From Sinorhizobium sp. 6-70 (GTDB lineage Bacteria; Pseudomonadota; Alphaproteobacteria; Rhizobiales; Rhizobiaceae), in NCBI RefSeq assembly GCF_030124375.1, contig NZ_JASKLS010000027.1, forward strand, positions 1-33,778: a stretch of DNA of 33,778 nucleotides, given 5' to 3'. Within the stretch, counting starts at the first letter, position 1, and the number at the start of each line of letters is the position of its first letter. The notes under the pieces are model-generated. The model saw only the letters and a program-made list of their open reading frames with translations. It was not told the DNA's origin and searched no databases. This document shows positions 24,086 to 32,934 of the stretch, piece by piece. A program made the translations under genes and the position numbers.

Positions 24086-26070
24086 GAGAGCTCCAAGGCG
24101 ACTTTCCTGCCTTCGTAGAAGGCATAAGGAGCCTGCCGCGGCGCAGCGCAATCTCCGATTTGATGGAACGCCAGATCCTGAGCCTCCAGATCCTGGGCGA
24201 GCCAGTTGGCCGGCATATTTGTCGTGGCGAGGACAAGACAGTCTCCCTCGACGAAGGATTGCTGCCCGGTGTTGTGGTCGACGACCGTTGCACCGTTCCC
24301 GTGCCATTCGGCGACGCTGACTTCGACCACCCAGTTGACGTTGAGCTTTCTCAGGATCCGCCGCAGCGGCGCGTCGGCCGTTGTTCGCTGGAGTTCCTTG
24401 CCGATGAACGGGTCCGGGGAGAGGATGGTGACCTCGTGGCCGTCCTCGGCAAGTTTCCAGGCCGTGCCGCAGCCCCGCCAGCCACCGCCTTCGTCGAGGA
24501 GCAGAACGCGCTTTCCAGGTCTTGCTTGACGCGCCATGATGGCCTCGACCGTGAACACGTTGCCTTTCTCCATTCCAGGCAGTGTCTCGACCGCGGGCAG
24601 GGCCTTCTGAAACCCGGTTTCCGGCGAAAGGGAGCCCGTCGCAAGGATGATCGAATCGGCGCCATAGCCCGAAATCTCCGATGCCTCGAGATAACAGTTG
24701 AGACGCACATCGACCTTCAGCTTGCCCAGCTGGCGCTCATACCATTGAATGAGATCGAGGATCTGCCCGCGACGTGGCTGCATGCCGGCGAGTAGAAAGC
24801 TGCCGCCAAGCCGGCTCGATGCTTCCACAAGCGTAACCTTGTGACCCCGCTCCGCAGCGACCCGCGCTGCTTCCAACCCTGCCGGCCCGCCGCCCACGAC
24901 GAGGACCTTCTTCGGTTCGGCCGTCCGGGTAAAGCGGTCGCCTCCCCATTCAAACTCCCGTCCGGCGGACGGGTTGATGAGACAGCTTATCCAGTAGTCA
25001 CGCGAGCGCCGGCCCCAACACATCTGATTGCACGAAATGCATCCCCTGATGTCGTCCGGGCGATCGTCGCTTGCCTTGCGAGCGAGATGCGGATCAGCGA
25101 TCTGGCCGCGGACGATCGACACCAGGTCCGCCGCCCCTTCGCCGAGCACGGTCTCGGCGTTTTCCGGCGTTCTGATATGACTTTCGGCAATGACCAGCGC
25201 CTTCTTCACAGTCCGCTTGAGCGTCGCCGCGAGGTCGGCTCCGAGTTTTTCGGGGTAGAGGAAGGTGGGCATCAGCTTATGGAAGTCGAGGTAGCCGCCG
25301 GACCCGCACGTGACGTAGTCGATCAGTCCCAGTTCGTCATGCATGCCGACGATCTCGGCAAGCGCCTCCCTGGAGAGTGCGACGCTGTAATCCGGCTCGT
25401 CGCTGACAGCGAGGCCGACGATGAAGTCGGATCCGCAGATTGCCCTGATCCGGGTAAGGATCTCCCGTGACATTCGCGTGCGGTTTTCGAGAGAACCGCC
25501 CCATTCGTCATCCCGGCGGTTCGACCACGGCGTCCAGAATTGATCGACCATGCCGAGATAGGCGGCCCAGACCTCGACGCCGTCGAAGCCCGCCTCCTGG
25601 CACCGGCGTGCCGCCTGGACGAAACCGTCGACCGTTTCCCAGATTTCCGCCTCGCTCATCGGATGCGAGCCATCACTGTCATGATAGCTCGGAAGACCGG
25701 ACGGCGACCAATGCGGGTGATAGGAATTGTCCGAATCGCCGTGAGCGCCGACATGATAGAGCTGCTGGATGGCGACAGCGCCATTGTCCTTGATGGCGGC
25801 GGCAACCTTTCTGAAATGCGGGATCACGCTGTCGTCCGAGGGGCGAAAGTTCCCCCGCGTCAGCACGGCGGCGGGATGGACCGGCATGGGTTCCACAACG
25901 ATCATCGCGGCTCCGCCGATCGCCCGCTCGGCGTAGTAGGCCGCATGTCGCTCGGTCGGAAGGCCGCCTTCGGCCATGTTCGCCGTATGGGCTCCGAAGA
26001 CGATCCTGTTTCTTAAGGTGCGCCCACCCAGTTCGATGGGTGAGAACAGGTGTTGGAACAGCTTGGACAT
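24082..26070 (-). CDS. TMADH-family flavoprotein (NADH:flavin oxidoreductase / demethylase-like)
   Basis: A 662-residue protein: FMN-binding TIM barrel (1-360), iron-sulfur loop, then FAD/NAD(P)-binding domains (VLVVGGGPAGLEAARVAAERG near 390). This layout matches trimethylamine dehydrogenase, 2,4-dienoyl-CoA reductase and the betaine-pathway demethylases. The [4Fe-4S] loop is complete: C-I-S-C-N-Q-M-C, then another Cys 12 residues later before LINPSAGRE. The residue that carries covalent FMN in TMADH is not Cys (FGAHTAN), so flavin is probably non-covalent. The active-site helix reads AAYLGMVDQF, lacking the His seen in the divergent paralogue. The start is ATG 26070 with GGAG seven bases upstream. 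It lies between proV and the Ldh2-family gene. The substrate is unknown; an N-methyl amine or an imine is plausible. Confidence 0.85.
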   Translation of the reverse strand: MSKLFQHLFSPIELGGRTLRNRIVFGAHTANMAEGGLPTERHAAYYAERAIGGAAMIVVEPMPVHPAAVLTRGNFRPSDDSVIPHFRKVAAAIKDNGAVAIQQLYHVGAHGDSDNSYHPHWSPSGLPSYHDSDGSHPMSEAEIWETVDGFVQAARRCQEAGFDGVEVWAAYLGMVDQFWTPWSNRRDDEWGGSLENRTRMSREILTRIRAICGSDFIVGLAVSDEPDYSVALSREALAEIVGMHDELGLIDYVTCGSGGYLDFHKLMPTFLYPEKLGADLAATLKRTVKKALVIAESHIRTPENAETVLGEGAADLVSIVRGQIADPHLARKASDDRPDDIRGCISCNQMCWGRRSRDYWISCLINPSAGREFEWGGDRFTRTAEPKKVLVVGGGPAGLEAARVAAERGHKVTLVEASSRLGGSFLLAGMQPRRGQILDLIQWYERQLGKLKVDVRLNCYLEASEISGYGADSIILATGSLSPETGFQKALPAVETLPGMEKGNVFTVEAIMARQARPGKRVLLLDEGGGWRGCGTAWKLAEDGHEVTILSPDPFIGKELQRTTADAPLRRILRKLNVNWVVEVSVAEWHGNGATVVDHNTGQQSFVEGDCLVLATTNMPANWLAQDLEAQDLAFHQIGDCAAPRQAPYAFYEGRKVALELS

Positions 26071-26144
26071 CACGAATCTCCGGCAGTGCGAATGGGAGGC
26101 AGGCGCGCTGGTCTTGGCGTCAGGTCTTGTGAGTGCTTGCCGGC

Positions 26145-27224
26145 CTACAATGCCCTTGCCAAAGAGCCGCCGTCGTGGGACGCCGCGCCATGGGAGTTGA
26201 CCATCGCACCGGCAAGCTGACGCAGGTTGACGACGCCAATCGGTTTTCCGGTGGGGCCGACGACGGCGACATCGCCATCGGGGCCCTTGGCAATCACGCG
26301 CATGGCATCCTCGATGGTGGTTCCGGCCGGGATCGTGATCGCGTCCGGTGAGAAGCCCGGCCGCGCCGGCGCCATGACGGCCTCGACGTGGACGACGCGC
26401 CCACGGTTGACCTCCTTGACGAAGTTCGCCACGTAGTCATCGGCGGGTCTGAGCACGATGTCCTGGCTGGTGCCCTGCTGGATGACTTCGCCATCGCGCA
26501 GGATGGCGATCTGGTCGCCCAGCCTCAGCGCCTCGTCGAGGTCGTGGGTGATGAAGACGATGGTTTTCCTGATCTCCTTCTGCAGGTCGAGAAGGACCGT
26601 CTGCATATCCGTGCGGATCAGTGGATCGAGCGCCGAATAGGCCTCGTCCATGAGGAGCACCGGCGCATCATTGGCAAGCGCGCGGGCTAGGCCGACGCGC
26701 TGCTGCATGCCGCCCGAGAGCTGGTTGGGGTACTTGCCCTCGAAGCCTTTCAGTCCGACCCGCTCGATCCAGCGCATGGCTACGTCGACCGCTTTCGCGC
26801 GCTCGACACCTTGGACCTCGAGCCCGTAGACGGTGTTATCCAGAACGTTGCGATGGGGAAGAAGCGCAAACTTCTGGAACACCATCGCGGTCTGGTGCCG
26901 GCGGAATTCCCGCAGTTCGAGCTCATTCATTTTCACCACATCGACGCCATTCACCAGCACTTCGCCGGCGGTCGGATCGATCAGGCGGTTGATGTGCCGG
27001 ATGAGCGTCGACTTTCCCGAACCGGACAGACCCATGATTACCTGGATGCAGCCCGAGGGCATCTCGATGTTGATGTCTTTCAGCCCCAGGACATGGCCGA
27101 ACTTCTCGTTCAACTCGGCCTTCGAGAGGCCGTTTCTGACGGCCTCGACATGCGTTGCAGCGTTCGATCCGAAGATTTTGTAAAGGTTGCGGATCTTGAT
27201 GCCGTCGAAATGGTGATCAGCCAT
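26145..27224 (-). CDS. proV: Betaine ABC transporter ATPase (ProV/OpuAA type) with CBS domain
   Basis: A 359-residue ATP-binding subunit. Walker A GLSGSGKST near residue 66-74, Q-loop VFQKFALLPHR, signature LSGGMQQRVGLARAL, Walker B VLLMDEAYSALDP and the switch His in FITHDLDEA are all present. The C-terminal segment (ITIPAGTTIEDAM..GPTGKPIGVVNL) is a CBS-type regulatory domain, typical of ProV/OpuAA. The long N-terminal insertion with NGLSKAELNEKFG is also family-typical. The start ATG at 27224 overlaps the proW stop by 8 bp. It energises uptake by ProW with ProX delivering substrate, probably betaines. Confidence 0.93.
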   Translation of the reverse strand: MADHHFDGIKIRNLYKIFGSNAATHVEAVRNGLSKAELNEKFGHVLGLKDINIEMPSGCIQVIMGLSGSGKSTLIRHINRLIDPTAGEVLVNGVDVVKMNELELREFRRHQTAMVFQKFALLPHRNVLDNTVYGLEVQGVERAKAVDVAMRWIERVGLKGFEGKYPNQLSGGMQQRVGLARALANDAPVLLMDEAYSALDPLIRTDMQTVLLDLQKEIRKTIVFITHDLDEALRLGDQIAILRDGEVIQQGTSQDIVLRPADDYVANFVKEVNRGRVVHVEAVMAPARPGFSPDAITIPAGTTIEDAMRVIAKGPDGDVAVVGPTGKPIGVVNLRQLAGAMVNSHGAASHDGGSLARAL

Positions 27225-28104
27225 GGACGATCTCCCGGTGCTTCTGGAGTCGCTTGCCATAGGCCTGGCTGACCCGGTCGAAGATGATGGCGATGCCGAC
27301 AATGGCAAGGCCGTTGAAGATTCCGAGCGTGAAATACTGGTTGGCAATCGCCTTCAGAACCGGCTGGCCGAGGCCCTGGACACCGATCATCGAGGCGATG
27401 ACGACCATCGCAAGCGCCATCATGATGGTCTGGTTGATGCCGGCCATGATGGTCGGCAGCGCCAGCGGCAACTGCACGTTCTTGAGCTTCTGCCAGCTCG
27501 ACGAGCCGAAGGCGTCGGCCGCCTCGAGGACGTCCTTGTCGACCAGGCGGATGCCGAGATCGGTGAGCCGGATCATCGGCGGGATGGCGTAGATGACCAC
27601 CGCGATCAGCCCCGGAACCTTGCCGATGCCAAGCAGCATCACGACGGGAATCAGGTAGACGAAGCTCGGCATAGTCTGCATGACGTCGAGCACCGGATTC
27701 ACCAGCCGCTGCAGCCGGTCGGAACGGGACATCAGGATGCCGATCGGGATGCCGATCGCGATCGACAGCAGCGTGCAGACGAAAATCATCGAGATCGTCC
27801 GCATCGTGTCGTCCCACATGTCGAAGTAGCCGATGGCCAGCAATGTGACGAGACAGCTCAGCACAATCTTCCAGCTCCTGCTCGCGCCCCAGGCGACCGC
27901 TAGGACGATCAGGGTGATGATCGGCCAGGGCGTGTGCGTCATGAAGCGTTCGGCGGCGATCAGGAAATGCTGCAAGGGCGAGAAGAAGCCCTCGATCGCA
28001 TCACCGTATCCACGCGTGAATGCCCGGAATCCCTCGTCGATCGCCTTCTTCAGATTGCGCAGGGCGTCGTCATTCATGTGCGGAAATTCATAAAACCAGT
28101 CCAT
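27217..28104 (-). CDS. proW: Betaine ABC transporter permease (ProW type)
   Basis: A 295-residue integral membrane protein with about six helices (ITLIVLAVAWGAS, CLVTLLAIGYFDMWD, ISMIFVCTLLSIAIGIPIGIL and others) and the cytoplasmic EAA loop (EAADAFGSSSWQKLKNVQLP) that contacts the ATPase. The N-terminal F-x-F-P-x-x-x-D-D tail before the first helix is as in ProW. ATG at 28104 is preceded by AAGGGGAA; the frame upstream of it is the antisense side of proX and is not coding. A 9-bp stem at 28164-28185 separates it from proX. Confidence 0.92.
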   Translation of the reverse strand: MDWFYEFPHMNDDALRNLKKAIDEGFRAFTRGYGDAIEGFFSPLQHFLIAAERFMTHTPWPIITLIVLAVAWGASRSWKIVLSCLVTLLAIGYFDMWDDTMRTISMIFVCTLLSIAIGIPIGILMSRSDRLQRLVNPVLDVMQTMPSFVYLIPVVMLLGIGKVPGLIAVVIYAIPPMIRLTDLGIRLVDKDVLEAADAFGSSSWQKLKNVQLPLALPTIMAGINQTIMMALAMVVIASMIGVQGLGQPVLKAIANQYFTLGIFNGLAIVGIAIIFDRVSQAYGKRLQKHREIVHG

Positions 28105-28163
28105 TCGGTTCCCCTTTTTGAAGAAGCCGGCACACTTTTTTCTGTTTTTTCGGCAGGATGAGC

Positions 28164-28185
28164 GCGGCGCGCCGTTGCGCGCCGC
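28164..28185 (-). repeat. Intercistronic stem-loop between proX and proW
   Basis: GCGGCGCGC (28164-28172) pairs with GCGCGCCGC (28177-28185) around four bases. It sits 11 bases after the proX stop codon. Such stems after a binding-protein gene usually protect its mRNA and keep the binding protein more abundant than the permease. Confidence 0.6.
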
Positions 28186-28196
28186 ACGTTGAGGTA

Positions 28197-29198
28197 TCAG
28201 AGCGCTGCCTTGACCTTCTCGGCGGCCTCCGGAGAGACCCACTTTGTCCAGACGTCCTCGTTCTCCTCGAGGAAGTGCTTGGCGCCTTCTTCGCCGCTCG
28301 CCTGGTTGTCGGTCATCCACGCCATCAGCTTGCTGACCGTGTCGTTGCTCCAGGAGCGCTTGTTCAGGTAGTCCATGACCTCCGGACCGGCCTTCTCGGA
28401 GAAGGGCTTGGCGACCAGCGTCACGATGGTGTCGACCGGCCACGCGCTTGGCTTCGGGTCAGGGCAATCGGCCACGGTAACGCAGCGCTTCCACTCCGCT
28501 GCGTCTTCCGGAACGCCTGGTTCCAGCTTGACCATCTGATACTTGCCGAGGAGCGCCGTAGGCGCCCAATAGTAACCGACCCAGGCTTCCTTGGACTCGT
28601 ACGCCTTGGCGATAGAGCCGTCCAGGCCGGCGGCAGAACCGGTGTCGACGAGCTTGAAGCCAGCCTTTTCGGCGTCGAACGCCTTAAAAAGTTGGGACGT
28701 GACGACGGTGCCGCCCCAGCCCTGGGGGCCATTGAAGATTGCGCCCTTCTTGGCGTCTTCCGGATCGGGGAACAGGTCCGGGTGCTTCAACATATCGGGA
28801 ATCGTCTTGATGTCCGGATGGGCGTCCGCGAAGTATTTGGGGATCCACCAGCCTTGCACGCCGCCATCAGGCAGCGGGGAACCGACCTTGATGATACGGC
28901 CCTCTTCCGTTCCCTTCTTGACGACGTCCGGCAGCAGATCGATCCACGCCTCCGGCGCGATATCGGGCTCGCCCTTTTCCGCCATGGAGGTGATCGTCGG
29001 GACGGTGTCGCCGATGGTGATTTCGGCGTCGCAGCCATAACCCTCATTCAAAATGATCTTGTCGAGGTTGGAGAGCACTTCGGCGCTCTGCCAGTTCATG
29101 CTCGCGATGGTCAGCGACCCGCATTCCGCGGCGCTGGAGGCGGACGTGCCTCCCAGTACACCAAGCATGAGGCAAGTCGATGCAAGTAGATACTTCAT
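28197..29198 (-). CDS. proX: Betaine ABC transporter substrate-binding protein (ProX/OpuAC type)
   Basis: A 333-residue periplasmic binding protein. The signal peptide is clear (MKYLLASTCLMLGVLGGTSA, cleavage after ASSAA near residue 24). The mature protein starts CGSLTIASMNWQSAEVLSNL and has the OpuAC domain with several Trp that could build an aromatic cage for a quaternary amine (MNWQSAE, EAWIDLLP, GWWIPKYF, GWGGTV, WVGYYWAPT). This is the glycine betaine/proline betaine class. The length is normal. ATG at 29198 has AAGGGAA upstream. It is the third gene of the tetR-led operon and precedes proW and proV. Confidence 0.92.
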   Translation of the reverse strand: MKYLLASTCLMLGVLGGTSASSAAECGSLTIASMNWQSAEVLSNLDKIILNEGYGCDAEITIGDTVPTITSMAEKGEPDIAPEAWIDLLPDVVKKGTEEGRIIKVGSPLPDGGVQGWWIPKYFADAHPDIKTIPDMLKHPDLFPDPEDAKKGAIFNGPQGWGGTVVTSQLFKAFDAEKAGFKLVDTGSAAGLDGSIAKAYESKEAWVGYYWAPTALLGKYQMVKLEPGVPEDAAEWKRCVTVADCPDPKPSAWPVDTIVTLVAKPFSEKAGPEVMDYLNKRSWSNDTVSKLMAWMTDNQASGEEGAKHFLEENEDVWTKWVSPEAAEKVKAAL

Positions 29199-29275
29199 TG
29201 CCGTTCCCTTTTTTCTGGATTGTGGCGGCTTAAGTTAGCGAAGCTGACCTGCCGCAATCGCCAGCTCCGATCGAT

Positions 29276-30073
29276 TCAGGAGTGCTCCTTCCCCATATTG
29301 ACCGATTTCTGAAAGGCTGCCGCAAGCCCGTCCCCGACGGCGGCGTCGAAGCCGGCGGCGCGCATGGCTTCGATTGCAGCGGCGGTCGTCCCGCGGTAGC
29401 TGACGAACGCTTCGACCGTATCGGCGGGACATTCGCCGCTCTTCTCGAACAGACGCCCGGACCCGACGAGCACGGCGGTAACGGCGCGTCGAGCGGCGTC
29501 CGGTTTGATGCCGCGCGACACGGCATCGCGCATCATGGCGGCAGCGAGGAGCGCCGGGAAAGCTGGCCCGGAGCCGGAGAGGCCGGTCAGATAATCGATG
29601 TCGCTCTCGCTTGCGACCTCGTCCTGCGCTCCGCAGGTCTCGAAAATTGCCCGCACCGCAGCGCGGTCCTGGTCGTTCACACCTTCCGAGCCGATCCAGG
29701 GCGTATAGGATTTGCCGACCTCAGCCGCCGCGTTAGGCAAGCTGCGGACGACCCTTTTCGTGTTGTGGTGTTCGGCCAACTGGCTCAAAAGAACACCGGC
29801 CATGACGGAGATCACCAGCTTGCCATCGGCATCGATCGCGAGAGGCGGCCAATCAGCGGGCCGGACCGAGACAATGATCACGTCCGAACGGTTGGCCAGC
29901 TGCTGATTGTCGGTGGTCCAGAAGCAACCGTTAAGGCGGTTCGGTTGCTCCGTGCGATAAGAGAGAGAAAGATCATGCGCCTGCGCAAGACCGGCATCGA
30001 GGAGTGAAGCAGCAATTGCTCCGCCGAGCCAGCCGCCTCCACCAACGATGCCGATCCGCAATGAGCCGCTCAT
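29276..30073 (-). CDS. proC: Pyrroline-5-carboxylate reductase-like protein
   Basis: A 265-residue member of the ProC family, which reduces delta-1-pyrroline-5-carboxylate to proline or runs related imine reductions. The N-terminal Rossmann motif is G-I-V-G-G-G-G-W-L-G (residues 8-17). Other family marks are ISVMAGVLLSQL, VRSLPNAAAEVG and the substrate-site TGLSGSGPAF. The C-terminal motif reads YRGTTAAAIEAM, where housekeeping ProC has GGTT. These differences and its place between tetR and proXWV suggest a specialised paralogue for a catabolic imino acid rather than the biosynthetic enzyme. The start ATG 30073 has AGAGG upstream; only six bases separate it from tetR. Confidence 0.82.
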   Translation of the reverse strand: MSGSLRIGIVGGGGWLGGAIAASLLDAGLAQAHDLSLSYRTEQPNRLNGCFWTTDNQQLANRSDVIIVSVRPADWPPLAIDADGKLVISVMAGVLLSQLAEHHNTKRVVRSLPNAAAEVGKSYTPWIGSEGVNDQDRAAVRAIFETCGAQDEVASESDIDYLTGLSGSGPAFPALLAAAMMRDAVSRGIKPDAARRAVTAVLVGSGRLFEKSGECPADTVEAFVSYRGTTAAAIEAMRAAGFDAAVGDGLAAAFQKSVNMGKEHS

Positions 30074-30079
30074 CGTCGG

Positions 30080-30718
30080 TTATCCTCTCACCTCGGGTTT
30101 GTAGCCGTGCCGCGAAAAGAAGCGATCCAACTCCCGCTGCTCCGGCACTTGGCCCGTATAGATGGCGATGTACTCGGGGATCCGCTTCATACGGGTCGCG
30201 ACATCCTCTTGAGTCTGCATCGAGATGTAGCCGATCTGAACCAGGTAGGTCGTGCGGGCGCGGACATCGGCGGTGATCTCCGAATGGCCGAAACGGATAA
30301 ACATCCGCCTGAGGGCTTCTAGTCGGGCTTGATCGGCCCGCTGAACTTCGCTCAGGATGTCTTCGGACTGCAGCGCCCAGCTGCGCACGGCAAACTCGAA
30401 TTTCGAATCGAATAGGTCCTTGTTCAGCCAGCAATCGAAAACGTTCAGCATCGCTTCGGCCAGAGATTCCGCGTAGGCCTGCGATTGCTTCACGATGTTG
30501 CCGGTATTCTTATCCCGCCAACGACCGATGAGCGCCGCCAGCAGTTCTTCCCGATCCTTGAAGAACCAGTAGAAGCTCGTTCGCGACAGGCTGAGCCTCT
30601 TTGCCAACGGCAGAATCTTTACAGCGTCCACTCCGCCTTCGAGCAGAGATTCGTAGGCCGCCTCCAGCCACCCCTCCTGCGATCCGCGCCAGCCGCTATC
30701 GTTCAAAACCTGCTCCAT
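30080..30718 (-). CDS. TetR-family regulator of the betaine-like regulon
   Basis: A 212-residue TetR/AcrR regulator: N-terminal HTH with ILPLAKRLSLSRTSFYWFF, then KDREELLAALIGRW, and a helical C-terminal half. It is the first gene of the minus-strand operon (proC-like, proXWV, flavoprotein, Ldh2-family) and divergent from the StcD-like gene. The divergent gap of 146 bp holds two similar operator-like sites (30758-30819). The inducer is probably the imported substrate or an intermediate, which is inference. ATG at 30718 is the likely start. Confidence 0.87.
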   Translation of the reverse strand: MEQVLNDSGWRGSQEGWLEAAYESLLEGGVDAVKILPLAKRLSLSRTSFYWFFKDREELLAALIGRWRDKNTGNIVKQSQAYAESLAEAMLNVFDCWLNKDLFDSKFEFAVRSWALQSEDILSEVQRADQARLEALRRMFIRFGHSEITADVRARTTYLVQIGYISMQTQEDVATRMKRIPEYIAIYTGQVPEQRELDRFFSRHGYKPEVRG

Positions 30719-30757
30719 AATGACTCCCTAACAAATTGTGAAAGAATATACAAGGAA

Positions 30758-30819
30758 AATGTACACATATGTCCATTGACCAGACCTAACTGTTTTCGAT
30801 CTTGACACATATGTACATT
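30758..30819. promoter_or_regulatory. Two-site operator in the tetR/stcD divergent promoter
   Basis: ACACATATGT is repeated at 30763-30772 and 30805-30814; with flanks the 18-mers at 30760 and 30802 match at 15 positions. The start-to-start distance is 42 bp, about four helical turns, so both sites face the same side of the DNA. The first lies in a 20-bp imperfect palindrome (30758-30777, AATG...CATT ends, 16 of 20 positions symmetrical). Both overlap promoter elements, one on each strand, as expected for a repressor acting on both units. Confidence 0.65.
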
Positions 30820-30831
30820 TCCGCGTAGCGT
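30802..30831 (+). promoter_or_regulatory. Candidate sigma-70 promoter of the stcD-like gene
   Basis: A perfect TTGACA at 30802-30807 is followed after 18 bases by TAGCGT (30826-30831), a weak -10. The operator repeat overlaps the -35 box. The start codon of the StcD-like gene is 33 bp downstream. Confidence 0.4.
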
Positions 30832-30864
30832 TCGAACTGAAGTCTCTAAAGCGGAGCCCGGCAT

Positions 30865-32901
30865 ATGTCGAACGACCCTCTCCTTCAGCCTTATCAGCTC
30901 AAGCACCTGACGCTGCGCAACCGTATCATCGTGACCTCTCACGAACCGGCCTATCCGGACGACGGCATGCCGAAGGAGCGGTATCGCGCCTACACCGTGG
31001 AGCGCGCCAAGGGGGGAGTGGCGATGACCATGACGGCCGGCTCCGCGGCGGTCTCGAAAGACAGCCCGCCGGTGTTCAACAACCTGCTCGCCTACAAGGA
31101 CGAGATCGTGCCGTGGATCAAGGAGATGACCGACGCCGTGCACGAAGAGGGCGCGGCGATCATGATCCAGCTCACCCATCTGGGCCGGCGCACGCGCTGG
31201 GACAAGGGTGACTGGCTACCCGTCGTCGCTCCCTCCCATCACCGCGAGGCGTCGCACCGCGCCTTCCCCAAGAAGATCGAAGACTGGGACATCGAGAGGA
31301 TCATCAAGGATTTCGCCGATGCGGCCGAGCGCATGAAGGCGGGCGGCATGGATGGCGTCGAGCTGGAGGCCTACGGTCACCTCCTCGACCAGTTCACCTC
31401 GCCGCTGACAAACGAACTCGATGGTCCTTACGGCGGCTCGCTCGACAACCGCATGCGTTTCTGTTTCGACGTCCTGAAAGCGATCCGCGCGCGTGTCGGA
31501 GACGATTTCATCCTCGGTGTCCGTTACACGGCCGATGAATGTCTTCCCGGCGGGACGGGCAAGGAGGAAGGCTTAGAAATCTCGAAACGCCTCAAGGAAA
31601 GCGGGCTGATCGATTACCTGAACGTTATCCGCGGCCATATCGATACCGACGCCGGCCTCACCGACGTCATCCCGATCCAGGGCATGGCCAATTCACCGCA
31701 TCTCGATTTCGCCGGCGAAATTCGCGCCGCCACGAATTTTCCGACCTTCCACGCCGCAAAGATTCCGGACGTGGCGACCGCGCGCCACGCGATTGCGTCC
31801 GGCAAGGTCGACATGGTCGGGATGACCCGCGCCCACATGACGGACCCGCATATCGTCCGGAAGATCATCGAGAAGCGGGAAGAGGACATTAGGCCCTGCG
31901 TCGGTGCGAACTACTGTCTCGACCGCATCTATCAGGGCGGTGCCGCCTACTGCATCCACAACGCGGCGACCGGACGCGAGCTCACCATGCCGCACACGAT
32001 CGCGAAGGCCGAGCGCCGCAAGAAGGTCGTGATCGTCGGTGCCGGGCCCGCCGGCCTTGAGGCGGCCCGCGTCGCGGGGGAGCGCGGCCATGAGGTTGTC
32101 GTCTTCGAAGCAGCCAGCGACCCAGGCGGCCAGGTCCGTCTGACGGCGCAGAGTGAACGCCGGAGAGAAATGATCAGCATCATCGACTGGCGCATGAGCC
32201 AGTGCGAGAAGCTGGGCGTCACCTTCCACTTCAACACCTGGGCGGAAGCGGAAACCGTTCAGGCGGAAAATCCAAACGTCGTCATCATCGCGACAGGCGG
32301 GATGCCGCATACGGACGTGCTCACCAAGGGCAACGAATTCGTCGTCTCCGCCTGGGACATCATCTCCGGCGACGTCAAGCCGGGCACCAACGTGCTGATC
32401 TTCGACGACGCCGGCGATCATGCCGGCCTGCAGGCCGCGGAGTTCATCGCCAAGGCAGGGGCAAAGGTCGAGATCATGACGCCCGACCGCTCCTTCGCGC
32501 CGGAGGTCATGGCAATGAACCTCGTCCCTTACATGCGTTCGCTTCAGAAGCTCGATGTGACCTTCACTGTCACCTACCGCCTGGATGCGGTCGAGAAGAG
32601 CGGCAATGAACTCGTCGCCCATGTCGGCAGCGACTATGGCGGCGTTGCCAAGCAGCGGACGTTCGATCAGATCGTCGTCAATCACGGCACCATTCCGCTC
32701 GACGAGCTGTATTTCGAGCTGAAACCGGCATCGAGCAATCTCGGGGAGATATCGCACGAGCAGTTGATCGCCGGCAGGCAGCAAACCGTCTGGCGCAATC
32801 CCGATGGCAAGTTCCAGCTCTTCCGCATCGGCGACGCGGTCGCGGCGCGCAACACGCACGCAGCGATCTACGACGCGCTTCGGCTTCTCAAGGATATCTG
32901 A
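30865..32901 (+). CDS. stcD: N-methylproline demethylase-like flavoprotein (StcD/DgcA/HpbJ group)
   Basis: A 678-residue TMADH-family enzyme, the same architecture and length as StcD of stachydrine (proline betaine) breakdown. The TIM barrel starts LLQPYQLKHLTLRNRIIVTS and holds the active-site segment EAYGHLLDQF. The iron-sulfur loop reads C-V-G-A-N-Y-C, with a further Cys in AAYCIHN, so the second Cys of the usual C-x2-C-x2-C loop is Ala. The Rossmann motif VVIVGAGPAGLEAARVAGERG follows near 390. The position of the covalent flavin Cys of TMADH is Glu (SHEPAY). Related enzymes pass electrons from N-demethylation to ETF, and etfB follows two genes on. It could equally act on dimethylglycine or another N-methyl amino acid. 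ATG 30865 has CGGAG eight bases upstream. Confidence 0.8.
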   Translation: MSNDPLLQPYQLKHLTLRNRIIVTSHEPAYPDDGMPKERYRAYTVERAKGGVAMTMTAGSAAVSKDSPPVFNNLLAYKDEIVPWIKEMTDAVHEEGAAIMIQLTHLGRRTRWDKGDWLPVVAPSHHREASHRAFPKKIEDWDIERIIKDFADAAERMKAGGMDGVELEAYGHLLDQFTSPLTNELDGPYGGSLDNRMRFCFDVLKAIRARVGDDFILGVRYTADECLPGGTGKEEGLEISKRLKESGLIDYLNVIRGHIDTDAGLTDVIPIQGMANSPHLDFAGEIRAATNFPTFHAAKIPDVATARHAIASGKVDMVGMTRAHMTDPHIVRKIIEKREEDIRPCVGANYCLDRIYQGGAAYCIHNAATGRELTMPHTIAKAERRKKVVIVGAGPAGLEAARVAGERGHEVVVFEAASDPGGQVRLTAQSERRREMISIIDWRMSQCEKLGVTFHFNTWAEAETVQAENPNVVIIATGGMPHTDVLTKGNEFVVSAWDIISGDVKPGTNVLIFDDAGDHAGLQAAEFIAKAGAKVEIMTPDRSFAPEVMAMNLVPYMRSLQKLDVTFTVTYRLDAVEKSGNELVAHVGSDYGGVAKQRTFDQIVVNHGTIPLDELYFELKPASSNLGEISHEQLIAGRQQTVWRNPDGKFQLFRIGDAVAARNTHAAIYDALRLLKDI

Positions 32902-32934
32902 GTAGACACGGGCCGCCTGACCGGCGACCCGCTA

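Noticed and set aside
28105..28443. Upstream extension of proW into the proX 3' region
   Set aside because: The added residues are the out-of-frame reading of proX and a GC hairpin; the ribosome-binding site and the family N-terminus both mark ATG 28104.
28158..29189. 343-codon plus-strand frame over proX
   Set aside because: Exact antisense of a well-formed binding protein with signal peptide.
31693..32859. 388-codon minus-strand frame over the StcD-like gene
   Set aside because: Opposite to conserved flavoprotein motifs; composition typical of a shadow frame.
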